A stretch of 64,000 nucleotides of DNA from JACJWR01 sp963842975. Lineage in GTDB: Bacteria > Actinomycetota > Actinomycetes > S36-B12 > UBA10799. The stretch is taken from positions 186,001 through 250,000 of the forward strand of contig CAWJIH010000006.1 of assembly GCA_963842975.1 (NCBI GenBank), written 5' to 3'. Of the stretch, positions 8,800 to 17,866 are shown piece after piece. How positions within the stretch are numbered: position 1 is the first letter of the stretch; each line of letters opens with the position of its first letter. The notes beneath the pieces were generated by a model. It was not told the origin of the DNA. It saw only the letters and a list, made by a program, of their open reading frames with translations, and did not search any database. The translations under genes and the position numbers were made by a program.

Positions 8800-10577
8800 G
8801 AGGTGGCCGCCTCGGACAGTTGGGACGACACGATCTCGCGGTAGGTCTCACAGGTTTCCAGCAGTTCCGGGTGGGTGCCGATTCCCACTGCCCGACCATC
8901 GTCGAGCACGATGATCTGATCCGCGTGCATGATCGTGCTCACCCGCTGGGCCACGATCACCACCGTGGCTGAACGGACCTCGCGGGCCAGCGCCAACCGC
9001 AGTCGGGCATCGGTTGCATAGTCCAAGGCTGAGAACGAATCGTCGAACAGATAGATCGGCGCATCCCGCACCAGCGCCCGGGCGATTGCCAAACGTTGCC
9101 GCTGGCCGCCCGACACGTTGGCGCCGCCCTGTTCGATCTCGCTGGCGATTCCATCTGGCATGGTGCGGACGAAGTCGCCGGCCTGGGCGGTGTCCAGCGC
9201 GTGCCACACCTCGGCGTCGGTGGCGTCACGCTTTCCGTAGCGGACGTTGTCGGCGATGGTGCCGCTGAACAGGAACGCCTTCTGCGGTACCAGTGCGACC
9301 TGTGCCCACAGATTTGCCTGGGCCAGGCTTCGGATGTCGTGACCGTCGAGCCGAATGGTGCCTTCAGTGGCGTCGTAGAGGCGGGGGATCAGGTTGAGCA
9401 GGGTGGTCTTCCCTGATCCGGTTCCGCCCACGATGGCTGTGGTGTGCCCTGGGCGCAGGGTGAAGTTCAAGTCACACAGCACTGGGTCTTCTGCTCCCGG
9501 GTAGCAGAACCGCACGCCAACGAATTCGATTTCCCCGCGCACTGGTGATGCCAGGGTGGCGGGCTCGGCCGGATCTGCGATGTCGGGTTGGGTGTCGAGC
9601 ACCTCGGCGATCCGCTCGGCCGAGGCCGCCGCGCGCGGAATCATCACGAACATCATCACTGCGATCATCACCGAGAACAGAATCTGCATGATGTATTGCA
9701 GGAAAGCCGTGAGGTCACCGATGCGCATGTCACCGGAATCCACCAACGCCCCACCGAACCAAATCACGGCAACGCTGGAGCCGTTCATGATGAGCATCAG
9801 CAGCGGCATCATCAGGGCGAATAGTCGGGTGACGCGCAACGTGGTGTCGGTGAGGTCGGCATTGGCCTCGGCGAATCGCGCCTCTTCGCTTTCGGTGCGC
9901 ACGAAGGCGCGGATCACTCGAACACCGGCGAGCTTCTCCCGGAGTACTTCGTTGATTCGGTCGATTTTGCGTTGCATCGAACGGAACAACGGCACCATCT
10001 TGACCATCAGCAGGCCGATCACCACACCCATCAGCGGGACGATGACCAGCAGCAGGGCAGACAGTGTCACGTTCTGGCGCAGCGCCATCACGACTCCACC
10101 GATCGCGGTGAGTGGTGCCATCACCAGCATCGTCAGGCCCATGAACACGAGCATCTGCACCTGTTGAACGTCGTTGGTGTTCCGGGTGATCAGCGAAGGT
10201 GTGCCGAACAGGTCGACCTCACGCAGTGAGAAGCCCTGCACTCTGGTGAACAACGCTTCGCGCAGGTCTCGCCCAAACCCCATGGCGGTGCGAGCGCTGT
10301 AGTAGACCGCGATCACCGCGCACACCCCCAGCGCCAAGGTGACGCCGAGCATGACAAGTCCGAGTTGGATGATCATCCCGATGTCGCCGGGCACGATGCC
10401 GTTGTCAATGATGTCGGCGTTGAGTGTGGGTAGGTAGAGCATGCCGATCGCCTGCACGAATAGCAGCGCAATGGCAATCCCGATCGCGCCACGGTAGGGA
10501 CGCAGGTACTCGCGCAGCAGAGCAATCACGTTCGCCAGCATGTCACCGTAGGCGCGCGCAGGCGCGCTCTGGCTCAA
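8796..10577 (-). CDS. ABC exporter half-transporter (degenerate ATPase site subunit)
   Basis: This is the partner of the following gene: six membrane helices (about 20-320), then a nucleotide-binding domain. Walker A GGTGSGKTT is near residue 380 and the signature is NVSGGQRQR. Walker B reads IYLFDDSFSALD, with Asp where the catalytic Glu is expected. That is the TM287-type degenerate site, so the pair should form an asymmetric heterodimer with one strong ATPase site. The longest frame starts at a TTG at 10577. An ATG at 10541, 12 codons in (MLANVIALLREYL), is an equally reasonable start, and neither has a clear ribosome site. The gene is divergent from gcvT. Confidence 0.9.
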   Translation of the reverse strand: MSQSAPARAYGDMLANVIALLREYLRPYRGAIGIAIALLFVQAIGMLYLPTLNADIIDNGIVPGDIGMIIQLGLVMLGVTLALGVCAVIAVYYSARTAMGFGRDLREALFTRVQGFSLREVDLFGTPSLITRNTNDVQQVQMLVFMGLTMLVMAPLTAIGGVVMALRQNVTLSALLLVIVPLMGVVIGLLMVKMVPLFRSMQRKIDRINEVLREKLAGVRVIRAFVRTESEEARFAEANADLTDTTLRVTRLFALMMPLLMLIMNGSSVAVIWFGGALVDSGDMRIGDLTAFLQYIMQILFSVMIAVMMFVMIPRAAASAERIAEVLDTQPDIADPAEPATLASPVRGEIEFVGVRFCYPGAEDPVLCDLNFTLRPGHTTAIVGGTGSGKTTLLNLIPRLYDATEGTIRLDGHDIRSLAQANLWAQVALVPQKAFLFSGTIADNVRYGKRDATDAEVWHALDTAQAGDFVRTMPDGIASEIEQGGANVSGGQRQRLAIARALVRDAPIYLFDDSFSALDYATDARLRLALAREVRSATVVIVAQRVSTIMHADQIIVLDDGRAVGIGTHPELLETCETYREIVSSQLSEAATS

Positions 10578-10584
10578 CGGTGAG

Positions 10585-10590
10585 TAGCGT
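10585..10590 (+). promoter_or_regulatory. -10 box TAGCGT for gcvT (leaderless)
   Basis: TAGCGT lies 7 nt before the ATG at 10598, with no Shine-Dalgarno sequence between. This supports both the chosen start and a leaderless mRNA. Confidence 0.5.
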
Positions 10591-10597
10591 GTTCTTC

Positions 10598-11758
10598 ATG
10601 AGCGAAGTCCTAGAGCACGCCACATCCCCGATTCATTCCGCGCACGAGGCCGCCGGGGCGAAGTTCGCACCCTTCAGTGGCTGGTTGATGCCGCTGGAGT
10701 ATTCCGGGGTGCGGGCTGAGCACGCCGCGGTGCGCACTGCGGTGGGGATCTTCGACGTTTCCCACCTTGGAACCCTCCTGGTGAAGGGCCCAGGTGTATT
10801 GAGCGCATTGAACGAACTCTTCACCAACGACCTGCACCGGATCGCCGAAGGTCAGGCGCAATACACCCTGCTGTGCGACGAGTCTGGCAGGGTCATCGAC
10901 GACCTAATCGTCTACATCCTGACCGACGGTTCGGCTGCGAGCGGTTCGAGTGCCCGACGAGGCGCAACCGACGGGGACCCGGACGAGGTGTTGCTGGTGC
11001 CGAATGCGGCCAACGCCAGCTATGTCCGCGACGCGGTGGCCGACGTCGTGCCGCCGGGGACGGACGTCACCGATGCGCACAGCGACATGGCGATCATCGC
11101 GGTGCAAGGCCCGGCGTCCGACGCGGTACTGGCCGACGTGGGCGTGCACGTGGACGTGGACTACATGAGCGTTACCCGAGCCTCGGTCAGTGGGGTGGAC
11201 GTGATCATCTGCCGCACCGGGTACACGGGGGAGCGCGGATATGAGTTGCTGGTGGATTCCCAGGATGCCGTCGATGTATGGAATCTGCTGCTCACCGCGG
11301 CACAAGACCATGGCGGCGTGCCATGTGGTCTCGGCGCGCGGGACACCTTGCGGACCGAGATGGGCTACCCGCTGCACGGTCAAGATCTCGGCGGTGAGAT
11401 CGGCCCGGTGGAGGCCCGGCTCGGGTGGGCGGTGGGATGGAAGAAGGACTCCTTCCGGGGCCGGGAGGCGCTGCTGGCGCGCAAAGCTTCGGACTTGACA
11501 CCGCGGTTGCAGGGTTTGGTGCTGCTGGACCGTGGGGTGCCGCGTCCGGGCATGAGTGTGCACCTGTTCCCGGACGGTCCGACGGTGGGCAGCATCACCT
11601 CCGGCACCTTCTCGCCGACCTTGCGCACGGGTGTTGCATTGGCCCTGCTGGACCGCACCGTGGAGCCAGGTGCGGAAGTTGTGGTGAACGTCCGTGGTAG
11701 GTGGCTGGCCGCCAGGGTTTCGGAATTGCCCATGGTGCCCGCCCACGCCCGCGACTGA
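10598..11758 (+). CDS. gcvT: aminomethyltransferase (glycine cleavage system T protein)
   Basis: T protein takes the aminomethyl group from the H protein and transfers the one-carbon unit to tetrahydrofolate, releasing ammonia. The 386-residue product has the GcvT N-terminus (AHEAAGAKFAPFSGWLMPLEY), the folate-pocket region around FDVSHLG, and the C-terminal barrel domain. A low-complexity insertion (Ser/Gly/Arg/Asp) near residues 109-125 makes it slightly longer than usual. The ATG at 10598 is preferred over upstream in-frame codons because homology begins there and a -10 box sits just ahead. gcvH and gcvP are not in the window. arsD starts 33 nt downstream with its own strong ribosome site. 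Confidence 0.92.
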   Translation: MSEVLEHATSPIHSAHEAAGAKFAPFSGWLMPLEYSGVRAEHAAVRTAVGIFDVSHLGTLLVKGPGVLSALNELFTNDLHRIAEGQAQYTLLCDESGRVIDDLIVYILTDGSAASGSSARRGATDGDPDEVLLVPNAANASYVRDAVADVVPPGTDVTDAHSDMAIIAVQGPASDAVLADVGVHVDVDYMSVTRASVSGVDVIICRTGYTGERGYELLVDSQDAVDVWNLLLTAAQDHGGVPCGLGARDTLRTEMGYPLHGQDLGGEIGPVEARLGWAVGWKKDSFRGREALLARKASDLTPRLQGLVLLDRGVPRPGMSVHLFPDGPTVGSITSGTFSPTLRTGVALALLDRTVEPGAEVVVNVRGRWLAARVSELPMVPAHARD

Positions 11759-11791
11759 CTCTCGTCCTTAGGTACAAGGAGGAATTCCGAT

Positions 11792-12202
11792 ATGCGCACC
11801 ATCAGAGTTTTCGAACCCGCGCTGTGCTGCAACACCGGGGTGTGCGGCCCCGATGTCGACCAGGACCTGATCGCCTTCACCGCCGATCTCGCTCACCTGC
11901 AGGCCGCTGGCGTCGACATTGAACGCCACAACCTCGCCAACGATCCGCAGGCGTTCGCCAGCAACGATGCGGTACGGGAGTTCCTGCAGGTGGTCGGTTC
12001 GGCGGGGTTGCCGTTGACCCTGGCGGATGGGGTCACCGTCATGACCGGCCGCTACCCAAGCCGGCAACAGCTGGTTGCGTTTGCCGGGCTGCAGCCCGAG
12101 GCCGTGGTGCCCGCCGGCGCCACCACGCTCGGGTTACTCCAGGTCGAGGATGACGCCGCCACCGGCGACTCGGAATGCTGCGGTGGCGGTGGGTGCTGCT
12201 GA
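11792..12202 (+). CDS. arsD: arsenite metallochaperone ArsD
   Basis: ArsD hands As(III)/Sb(III) to the ArsA ATPase. The 136-residue protein has the metalloid-binding trio C12, C13 and C18 (CCNTGVC) at exactly the classical positions, and two vicinal Cys pairs in its C-terminal tail (ECC...GCC). It has one of the best ribosome sites in the window (ACAAGGAGG) and overlaps arsA by 1 nt (TGATG), so the pair is translationally coupled. No arsR, arsB, acr3 or arsC lies in the window. Confidence 0.93.
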   Translation: MRTIRVFEPALCCNTGVCGPDVDQDLIAFTADLAHLQAAGVDIERHNLANDPQAFASNDAVREFLQVVGSAGLPLTLADGVTVMTGRYPSRQQLVAFAGLQPEAVVPAGATTLGLLQVEDDAATGDSECCGGGGCC

Positions 12203-14028
12203 TGGCGGCCTTGCCAGCGTTTCTGGAGGCACCGCCACGGTTTCTGTTCTTCACCGGAAAGGGCGGGGTCGGCAAGACTTCAATCGCCTGCGCCACCGCA
12301 GTTCACCTGGCCAGGACCGGGGCGCGAGTCTTGCTGGTCAGTACCGATCCAGCCTCCAACGTCGGGCAAGTGCTGCAAGTGCCGATCGGGCATCGGCTCA
12401 CCGCCGTCCCGGCGGTCCCTGGCCTGGTCGCGTTGGAGATCGATCCGGAGGCCGCCGCTGATGCCTACCGCGAGCGGATCGTGGCACCAGTACGGGACTT
12501 GCTCCCAGCCGCCGAAGTAGCCTCAATCACCGAGCAACTATCTGGCTCCTGCACCACTGAAGTCGCGTCTTTCAACGAGTTCACCAGCCTGCTCACGGAC
12601 TCCGAGGAATACGCCGAGTTTCAACACATCGTGTTTGATACCGCGCCCACCGGACACACCATTCGGCTGCTGCAGTTGCCCGGGTCGTGGACGGACTATC
12701 TCGATGTCGGCAAAGGCGACACCTCGTGTCTCGGGCCCCTCGCCGGACTGGAGAAACAGCGCGCGGTGTACGCCGAGGCGCTCGCCGCGCTGCAAGACCC
12801 ACGGCGCACCCGCATGGTGCTGGTGACGCGCCCGCAGACGTCAGCGATCACCGAGGTCGCTCGTACCTTCGACGAACTCGCTGCCATCGGCTTCCAGAAC
12901 CAACACCTAGTGGTCAACGGGGTACTCCCGGCCGCGGCCACCGTCGAACCGTTAGGTCGCCACTTCGCAGAAGGCGAACGGGATGCCCTCGCCAAACTGC
13001 CGGCGCCGCTGGCGCAACTGCCACGCAGCGACATCTCACTTCACGCCACTGCGATGGTGGGCCTGGCCGCACTGAGCCAGCTGTTCGAACCAGTCGAACT
13101 CCCAACTGCAGTCGGTGCGGACTCTGCGCTGAGTCGGACCGACGACGGCACGGCCGCACTGGGCGGTTCAGCTGATGCCGATCTCGATGCTCTGATCGAC
13201 GATATGGCCGCCGGCGGACATGGCCTCATTCTGTGCATGGGCAAAGGCGGAGTGGGTAAGACCACAATCGCCGCGGCGATCGCGGTCGGATTGGTGGCGC
13301 GCGGCCATGACGTCCATTTGACGACCACCGACCCGGCGGCCCACCTCGGTGAGGCGCTGCCCAGCGAGGTGACCGGGCTGCAGGTGTCCCGGATCGACCC
13401 GGTGGCTGCCACCGAGGCCTATCGAGACCACGTCATGGCCACCAAAGGCAAAAACCTCGACGAAGCCGGACGGGCCGTTTTGCGCGAGGATCTGCAATCA
13501 CCGTGCACCGAGGAGGTCGCGGTGTTCGGACAGTTCTCCCAGGCTGTCGCCGAATCCCGTCGCCGATTTGTGGTGATCGATACCGCCCCCACTGGTCACA
13601 CCTTGCTGCTACTCGACGCGGCCGGTTCGTACCATCGCGAAATCGCCCGCCAATTGGGTGACAGCGGCAGCTACACCACGCCGCTGATGCGGCTGCAAGA
13701 CCCGAATCAGACCAAAGTGGTGTTGGTGACGCTCGCGGAACCTACCCCAGTGACGGAAGCCCTTGCGTTGGCATCCGACCTGCGGCGCGCGGCCATCACA
13801 CCCTGGGCGTGGGTGGTCAACAACTCCCTCGCGGTAGCCGAACCCCAAGGGGCGTTCCTGCGACAGCGAGCTGCCGCGGAAATCCCACAAATCGAGCGGG
13901 TCCAAGCGGCGGCGCCTCGGGTCGCGGTGGTTCCGTCGCTGCCGTTTGCGCCAGTGGGTCAAGAAGCACTGCTGAGACTCGCGGCGGCGCAGCCTCAGGT
14001 GGCGCTCGGCAACCCTTCCCACACGTGA
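12202..14028 (+). CDS. arsA: arsenite-transporting ATPase ArsA (two tandem ATPase halves)
   Basis: ArsA is the cytosolic ATPase that drives arsenite extrusion through a membrane partner. The 608-residue protein has two homologous halves, with P-loops GKGGVGKT at 19-26 and 347-354 and the switch motif DTAPTGHT in each half. Cysteines C117, C176 and C435 match the three As(III) ligands of plasmid ArsA (113/172/422). The ATG at 12202 overlaps the arsD stop. An in-frame ATG 27 nt upstream is less likely. The last 34 nt overlap the convergent GNAT gene. With no efflux permease nearby, the pump subunit must be encoded elsewhere. Confidence 0.93.
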   Translation: MAALPAFLEAPPRFLFFTGKGGVGKTSIACATAVHLARTGARVLLVSTDPASNVGQVLQVPIGHRLTAVPAVPGLVALEIDPEAAADAYRERIVAPVRDLLPAAEVASITEQLSGSCTTEVASFNEFTSLLTDSEEYAEFQHIVFDTAPTGHTIRLLQLPGSWTDYLDVGKGDTSCLGPLAGLEKQRAVYAEALAALQDPRRTRMVLVTRPQTSAITEVARTFDELAAIGFQNQHLVVNGVLPAAATVEPLGRHFAEGERDALAKLPAPLAQLPRSDISLHATAMVGLAALSQLFEPVELPTAVGADSALSRTDDGTAALGGSADADLDALIDDMAAGGHGLILCMGKGGVGKTTIAAAIAVGLVARGHDVHLTTTDPAAHLGEALPSEVTGLQVSRIDPVAATEAYRDHVMATKGKNLDEAGRAVLREDLQSPCTEEVAVFGQFSQAVAESRRRFVVIDTAPTGHTLLLLDAAGSYHREIARQLGDSGSYTTPLMRLQDPNQTKVVLVTLAEPTPVTEALALASDLRRAAITPWAWVVNNSLAVAEPQGAFLRQRAAAEIPQIERVQAAAPRVAVVPSLPFAPVGQEALLRLAAAQPQVALGNPSHT

Positions 14029-15110
14029 TGTAGCAGCGCTGTCCCTCGTTCCGACACCACTGAGATCTCCTGGCGTGGCTGTAGTCGGCAGGTCAACACT
14101 TGGAGCCGGAAGCGCAGCCGGCCGGTGGGGTAGTCCGGGTGGATCCCGGCAAAGGTGAAGCCGTGTTCTTCGAAACTGGTGACCATTGCCATCAGATCCG
14201 ACCGGTCCGGGTCAATATCCAGATAGGTCACCTGGGCTCCACTGGCAGCAGCGGCGAACACCGCCCGCATGACGTCGGCCACCGAGTTGGCCTGCGACCT
14301 GTGCAGTTCGATGACGGCGAATCGAAGCGATTCCACGTATTCGACGTCGAATCCACGGGAAGGGGTTCGGCTCGGGCTCGACGCGCGAGACTGGGTTCCA
14401 CCGGTGTGGTCCTGCCTGTCCTGCGCTGGCGGCGGTGCATCGCCGATGGTGTGCAACTGCACCGGGCTATCTGACATGAGTGCGGTCAGCGCAGCGAGGT
14501 GTTGCTTCGGGATGAACCAGCGGCCGCTCTCCACCGGCGCACCCAGGCGCAGCACGAAGAGCATCGCCGCCGCAGGGGCATTGGCGAAATCGTCCTCATG
14601 GCCACGATTCACTCCCGGCGGAACCATGGCCAGCAGCAGGCACATCTCCTGGGCCCCGGATTTGCGGATCGCCCGCTGGGCGAAGGGTCGCCGGGTCGTC
14701 GCCCACATCCAGATTTCGTCCACCCCGTGCCGGATCGCCCATTCCATCGCCGCCGCACCCACGCGCTGGGCAAGCCCCCCACCTCGCAGTCGGGGGTCGG
14801 TGAACACCATGCCGTATTCCACCAGGGTGCGCCGGGCGCTGGAGTCGTGCTGGGATCCGGGCACATCAGCGAATTCCAACGCTCCATGGGCGACGACGGT
14901 GCTGGTGCCGCCACGCCCGCGGGGGTCGTGGGGTGCCAAAGCGATCCAGGAGATGATCCGCCCGGACTCGATGGCTTGCGCGACTGATGCGGGGTCGTAC
15001 ATCCAGCCATTGAAGTAGGTCAGACCTTCGGTTCGGCGCAGAGCTTCGACGATCCCATTGGCATCCTCCGGCGAGGCCTGCCGCACTTCGATCTGGGATT
15101 CACCCATCAA
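13995..15110 (-). CDS. GNAT-family acetyltransferase-like protein with a second C-terminal domain
   Basis: This 371-residue protein is of unknown substrate. The first 190 residues look like a GNAT domain: an N-terminal RQASPEDANGIVEALR motif, a central VFTDPRLRGGGLAQRVG stretch resembling the acetyl-CoA loop, and a MEWAIRHGVDEIW helix. A linker rich in Ser, Thr, Gln and Arg (about 235-260) leads to a second alpha/beta domain of about 110 residues. That domain contains VTYLDIDPDRSDL and a phrase typical of GNAT C-termini (FEEHGFTFAGIHPD). The start overlaps the upstream TIGR03085 gene by 4 nt. The tail overlaps arsA by 34 nt. Confidence 0.65.
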   Translation of the reverse strand: MMGESQIEVRQASPEDANGIVEALRRTEGLTYFNGWMYDPASVAQAIESGRIISWIALAPHDPRGRGGTSTVVAHGALEFADVPGSQHDSSARRTLVEYGMVFTDPRLRGGGLAQRVGAAAMEWAIRHGVDEIWMWATTRRPFAQRAIRKSGAQEMCLLLAMVPPGVNRGHEDDFANAPAAAMLFVLRLGAPVESGRWFIPKQHLAALTALMSDSPVQLHTIGDAPPPAQDRQDHTGGTQSRASSPSRTPSRGFDVEYVESLRFAVIELHRSQANSVADVMRAVFAAAASGAQVTYLDIDPDRSDLMAMVTSFEEHGFTFAGIHPDYPTGRLRFRLQVLTCRLQPRQEISVVSERGTALLHHVWEGLPSAT

Positions 15111-15748
15111 AACCCAAGCTTCACAGCCTGGTATCGCTCCACGTCGTCAGGATCGCCGAGCACCACAACATCGCGCACGGCATCGCGGCCGTAGGCATGC
15201 ATGACGATCTCCGCCACCGGACCGCGCAGCACGACGCTGCCTCGGGCAGGTTGGGTGAGTTCGAAGTCCGGCAGGTCGGTGGGTTGGAGCACAACCGGCA
15301 CCGGGCTGCTGCGAAATAGCATCCGCTTGTTTGCTTTGAGTCGATCGAACAATTCGATGCGAACCTCATCCGGAAGCTCGCGCGCCTCCCAGTCCGGCTG
15401 CGCTCGACGCACGTCTTCGTGATGGACGAAGTACTCCATGGTGTTGGCGAGCGCATCCGCCCCCGGTAGCGCAAAGATGCTCAGTTTCGGTGGCCCGGAG
15501 CGGACTCGCTCCACCAAATCGGCGAAGGGTTTTGCGGCCGCATCCGCCTGTACCTTCGCCGTCCACCACTCGAGTGGTTTGACCATGATGCCAGCACCGG
15601 CATCGGGACGACCCTCACGAATAACAAGGTGGGCGGTCAGGTCACGGGTTTCCCAACCCTCACACAACGTCGGTGCGTCCGGCCCCAGGGAGTCGAGTAG
15701 GTCGCACAGCTGCGCACGTTCTGCCTGCGCCAGGCTTTCAGAACCCAT
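15107..15748 (-). CDS. TIGR03085 family (DinB / maleylpyruvate isomerase-like) protein
   Basis: The 213-residue product fits the actinobacterial TIGR03085 family, whose members share the DinB-like four-helix metal-binding fold. Diagnostic parts are the N-terminus ERAQLCDLLDSLGPDAPTLCEGW, then DLTAHLVIREGRPD, MEYFVHHEDVRRAQPDW and a C-terminal MHAYGRDAVRDVVVLGD segment. His residues in TAHL and FVHHED are the probable metal ligands. The function is unknown, and a thiol cofactor-dependent transferase or isomerase is possible. It is probably cotranscribed with the GNAT gene. Confidence 0.8.
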   Translation of the reverse strand: MGSESLAQAERAQLCDLLDSLGPDAPTLCEGWETRDLTAHLVIREGRPDAGAGIMVKPLEWWTAKVQADAAAKPFADLVERVRSGPPKLSIFALPGADALANTMEYFVHHEDVRRAQPDWEARELPDEVRIELFDRLKANKRMLFRSSPVPVVLQPTDLPDFELTQPARGSVVLRGPVAEIVMHAYGRDAVRDVVVLGDPDDVERYQAVKLGF

Positions 15749-15754
15749 AACCCC

Positions 15755-15760
15755 AGCCTA
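15755..15760 (-). promoter_or_regulatory. -10 box TAGGCT for the TIGR03085-GNAT unit (leaderless)
   Basis: On the minus strand TAGGCT is followed after 6 nt (GGGGTT) by the ATG at 15748. No separate ribosome site is visible, so a leaderless transcript is likely. Confidence 0.5.
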
Positions 15761-15850
15761 GATGCCGTCGACCCTGTTGACGATGCGGGAAACTCGGCAG
15801 GTCAATCAGGCTGCGACGCCAGTCGAACCGTGCGGTGGCAGGATTGACCC

Positions 15851-16312
15851 GTGACTACGGATCGGGCGGCATCCAACGAGACTCAGGCCGTCGCCGACGG
15901 CGGCGAATCTCCACTGGGTCAGGGGCCTTGGCGCCCAGATGAACGAGGACTCGTGGCGGCCGTGGTGCAGGAGCGCGCCACCGGACGGGTCCTGATGTTG
16001 GCCTGGATGGACGCTGAGGCGGTCCGCCGGACTGTCGCCACTGGTCGTGCAACCTATTGGTCCCGATCCCGTGGCGAGTATTGGGTGAAGGGCGAGACCT
16101 CTGGCCACGCCCAGTTCGTTCATCGAATTCAGGTCGACTGCGACGGCGACGCATTGCTGCTGGAGGTAGATCAGTTGGGTGCTGCCTGCCACACCGGACG
16201 CGATAGTTGCTTCGACACCGCCGAAGTGGTGGTGAAATCCTCAGCCGACAGCCGCAGACTCGCGGATTCCGGACCGATGCGCACCGCCGATCACAGAGAG
16301 TCCACGCCATGA
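15851..16312 (+). CDS. hisI: phosphoribosyl-AMP cyclohydrolase
   Basis: HisI opens the purine ring of phosphoribosyl-AMP, the third step of histidine synthesis. The 153-residue protein has the substrate and metal region WSRSRGEYWVKGETSG, the QVDCDGDALL motif with metal-binding Asp and Cys, and AACHTGRDSCF with the two zinc cysteines. It starts at a GTG, overlaps trpE by 4 nt (ATGA), and so couples histidine and tryptophan genes. This is the stand-alone HisI form. HisE is a separate gene 43 kb away in this window. Confidence 0.94.
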   Translation: MTTDRAASNETQAVADGGESPLGQGPWRPDERGLVAAVVQERATGRVLMLAWMDAEAVRRTVATGRATYWSRSRGEYWVKGETSGHAQFVHRIQVDCDGDALLLEVDQLGAACHTGRDSCFDTAEVVVKSSADSRRLADSGPMRTADHRESTP

Positions 16313-17866
16313 CAGACATTTACGAGCAGGTTCACCCGGACGGGCGCATAGTTCCCAGCGCGCCGGACTTCGCGGCCTTGGCCAACGATGGCCGCCGGGT
16401 GATTCCGGTGTGCCGCAAGTTGCTCGCCGACGGTATGACGCCGATCTCGGTCTACCGGGCCTTGACCGCGGAACGGCCGGGCACCTTCCTGCTTGAGTCC
16501 GCCGAACAGGGCGGTCGCTGGACGAGGTACAGCTTTGTGGGCGTGGCCAGCGCCGCGGTGTTGACAGAAGTTGACTCGATTGGGGTGTGGCGGGGGCGGC
16601 TGCCCAGCGGACTTTCGGCCACTGGCGTTCCCGAGGAACTACTTGGCGGAAGCCCTCAAGGTGTTGGCAACCCCTCGTATGCGCGGGTTGCCGCCGTTGA
16701 CTTCCGGACTTGTCGGGGCGATCGGCTACGACATGGTTCGGCGTTGGGAGCGGCTACCCGATGACAATCCGGACGAGATTGGCCTACCGGAGTTGGCGAT
16801 GTTGTTGGCCACTGATTTGGCCGTCTTCGACCACCGAGAGGGCGCGGTCTGGCTGATCGCGAATGCCATCAACTACGACGATCAACCCAGTGGGGTCCGG
16901 CAGGCCTACGACGATGCGGTGCGCCGGCTTGAACGAATGACCTCGAACCTTTGCCGACCTCTCCAGCACCAGGTACACACCATGGACCCCAGAGTCCACG
17001 TCGATTTCAGCAGTCGCACCGAAACCGTGGACTACCTCGAATCCGTCGAGACGGCCAAGGAACACATTCGGGCCGGGGATGCTTTTCAGATCGTGCTGTC
17101 GCAGCGGTTCTCGATGCCGTGCGAGGCGTCGGCGCTGGATGTCTACCGGGTGCTGCGAGCGACGAACCCCAGCCCGTACATGTATCTGTTTCGGATGCCG
17201 GACCCCGACGACCTCAACACGGTGGCCTTCGACATCGTCGGGTCGTCACCGGAGGCCCTGGTCACGCTCAATGACGGCGAGGCGTTGCTGCACCCCATCG
17301 CCGGCACCCGTCCACGGGGGGCGACCGAGGAGGCAGATGCCCAATTGGCTGACGAGCTCCTCGCCGACGAAAAGGAGCGGGCCGAACACCTCATGTTGGT
17401 CGACTTGGGACGCAACGATTTGGGGCGGGTGTGCACGCCCGGGAGCGTCGAGGTCGTGGAGTTCATGGCGGTAGAGCGATTCAGCCACGTCATGCACATC
17501 GTCTCCACGGTGATTGGGCAGTTGCGGCCTGGACTCACTGCGGTGGACTTGCTCTCGGCCACCTTCCCCGCTGGAACCCTGTCGGGTGCTCCGAAACCTC
17601 GGGCGATGGAGATCATCGACGATCTGGAACCGGTGCGTCGAGGTCTCTACGCCGGCTGCGTCGGGTATCTGGACTTCGCCGGCGACACCGATACCGCGAT
17701 CACGATTCGCACCGCCGTGATTGCGAACGGCACCGCCCATGTGCAGGCCGGTGCCGGCATCGTGGCGGATTCCGATCCCGATTCCGAGCACGCAGAGTGC
17801 CGAAGCAAAGCAATGGCTGTCTTGCGCGCAGTCGCTGTCGCCAGCAGTGTGGAGAACCCGCGTTGA
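16309..17866 (+). CDS. trpE: anthranilate synthase component I, apparent frameshift
   Basis: TrpE makes anthranilate from chorismate with ammonia supplied by TrpG. The N-terminal regulatory region (LLADGMTPISVYRAL, LLESAEQGGRWTRYSF, with LLES the usual Trp-binding motif) is in one frame. From about 16645 the protein continues in the next frame, LAEALKVL onward, through the chorismate-binding domain (IVGSSPEAL, PIAGTRPRG, DLGRNDLGRV, GTLSGAPKPRAME). One extra base in CTACTTGGCG (16640-16649) explains the break, and removing it gives 518 residues, normal for TrpE. The start ATG overlaps hisI, and the stop overlaps the next membrane protein. No trpG or trpD is in the window. Confidence 0.9.

Noticed and set aside
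10424..10597. N-terminal extension of gcvT
   Set aside because: The open frame upstream overlaps the divergent ABC gene and shows no homology. A -10 box sits before the ATG at 10598.
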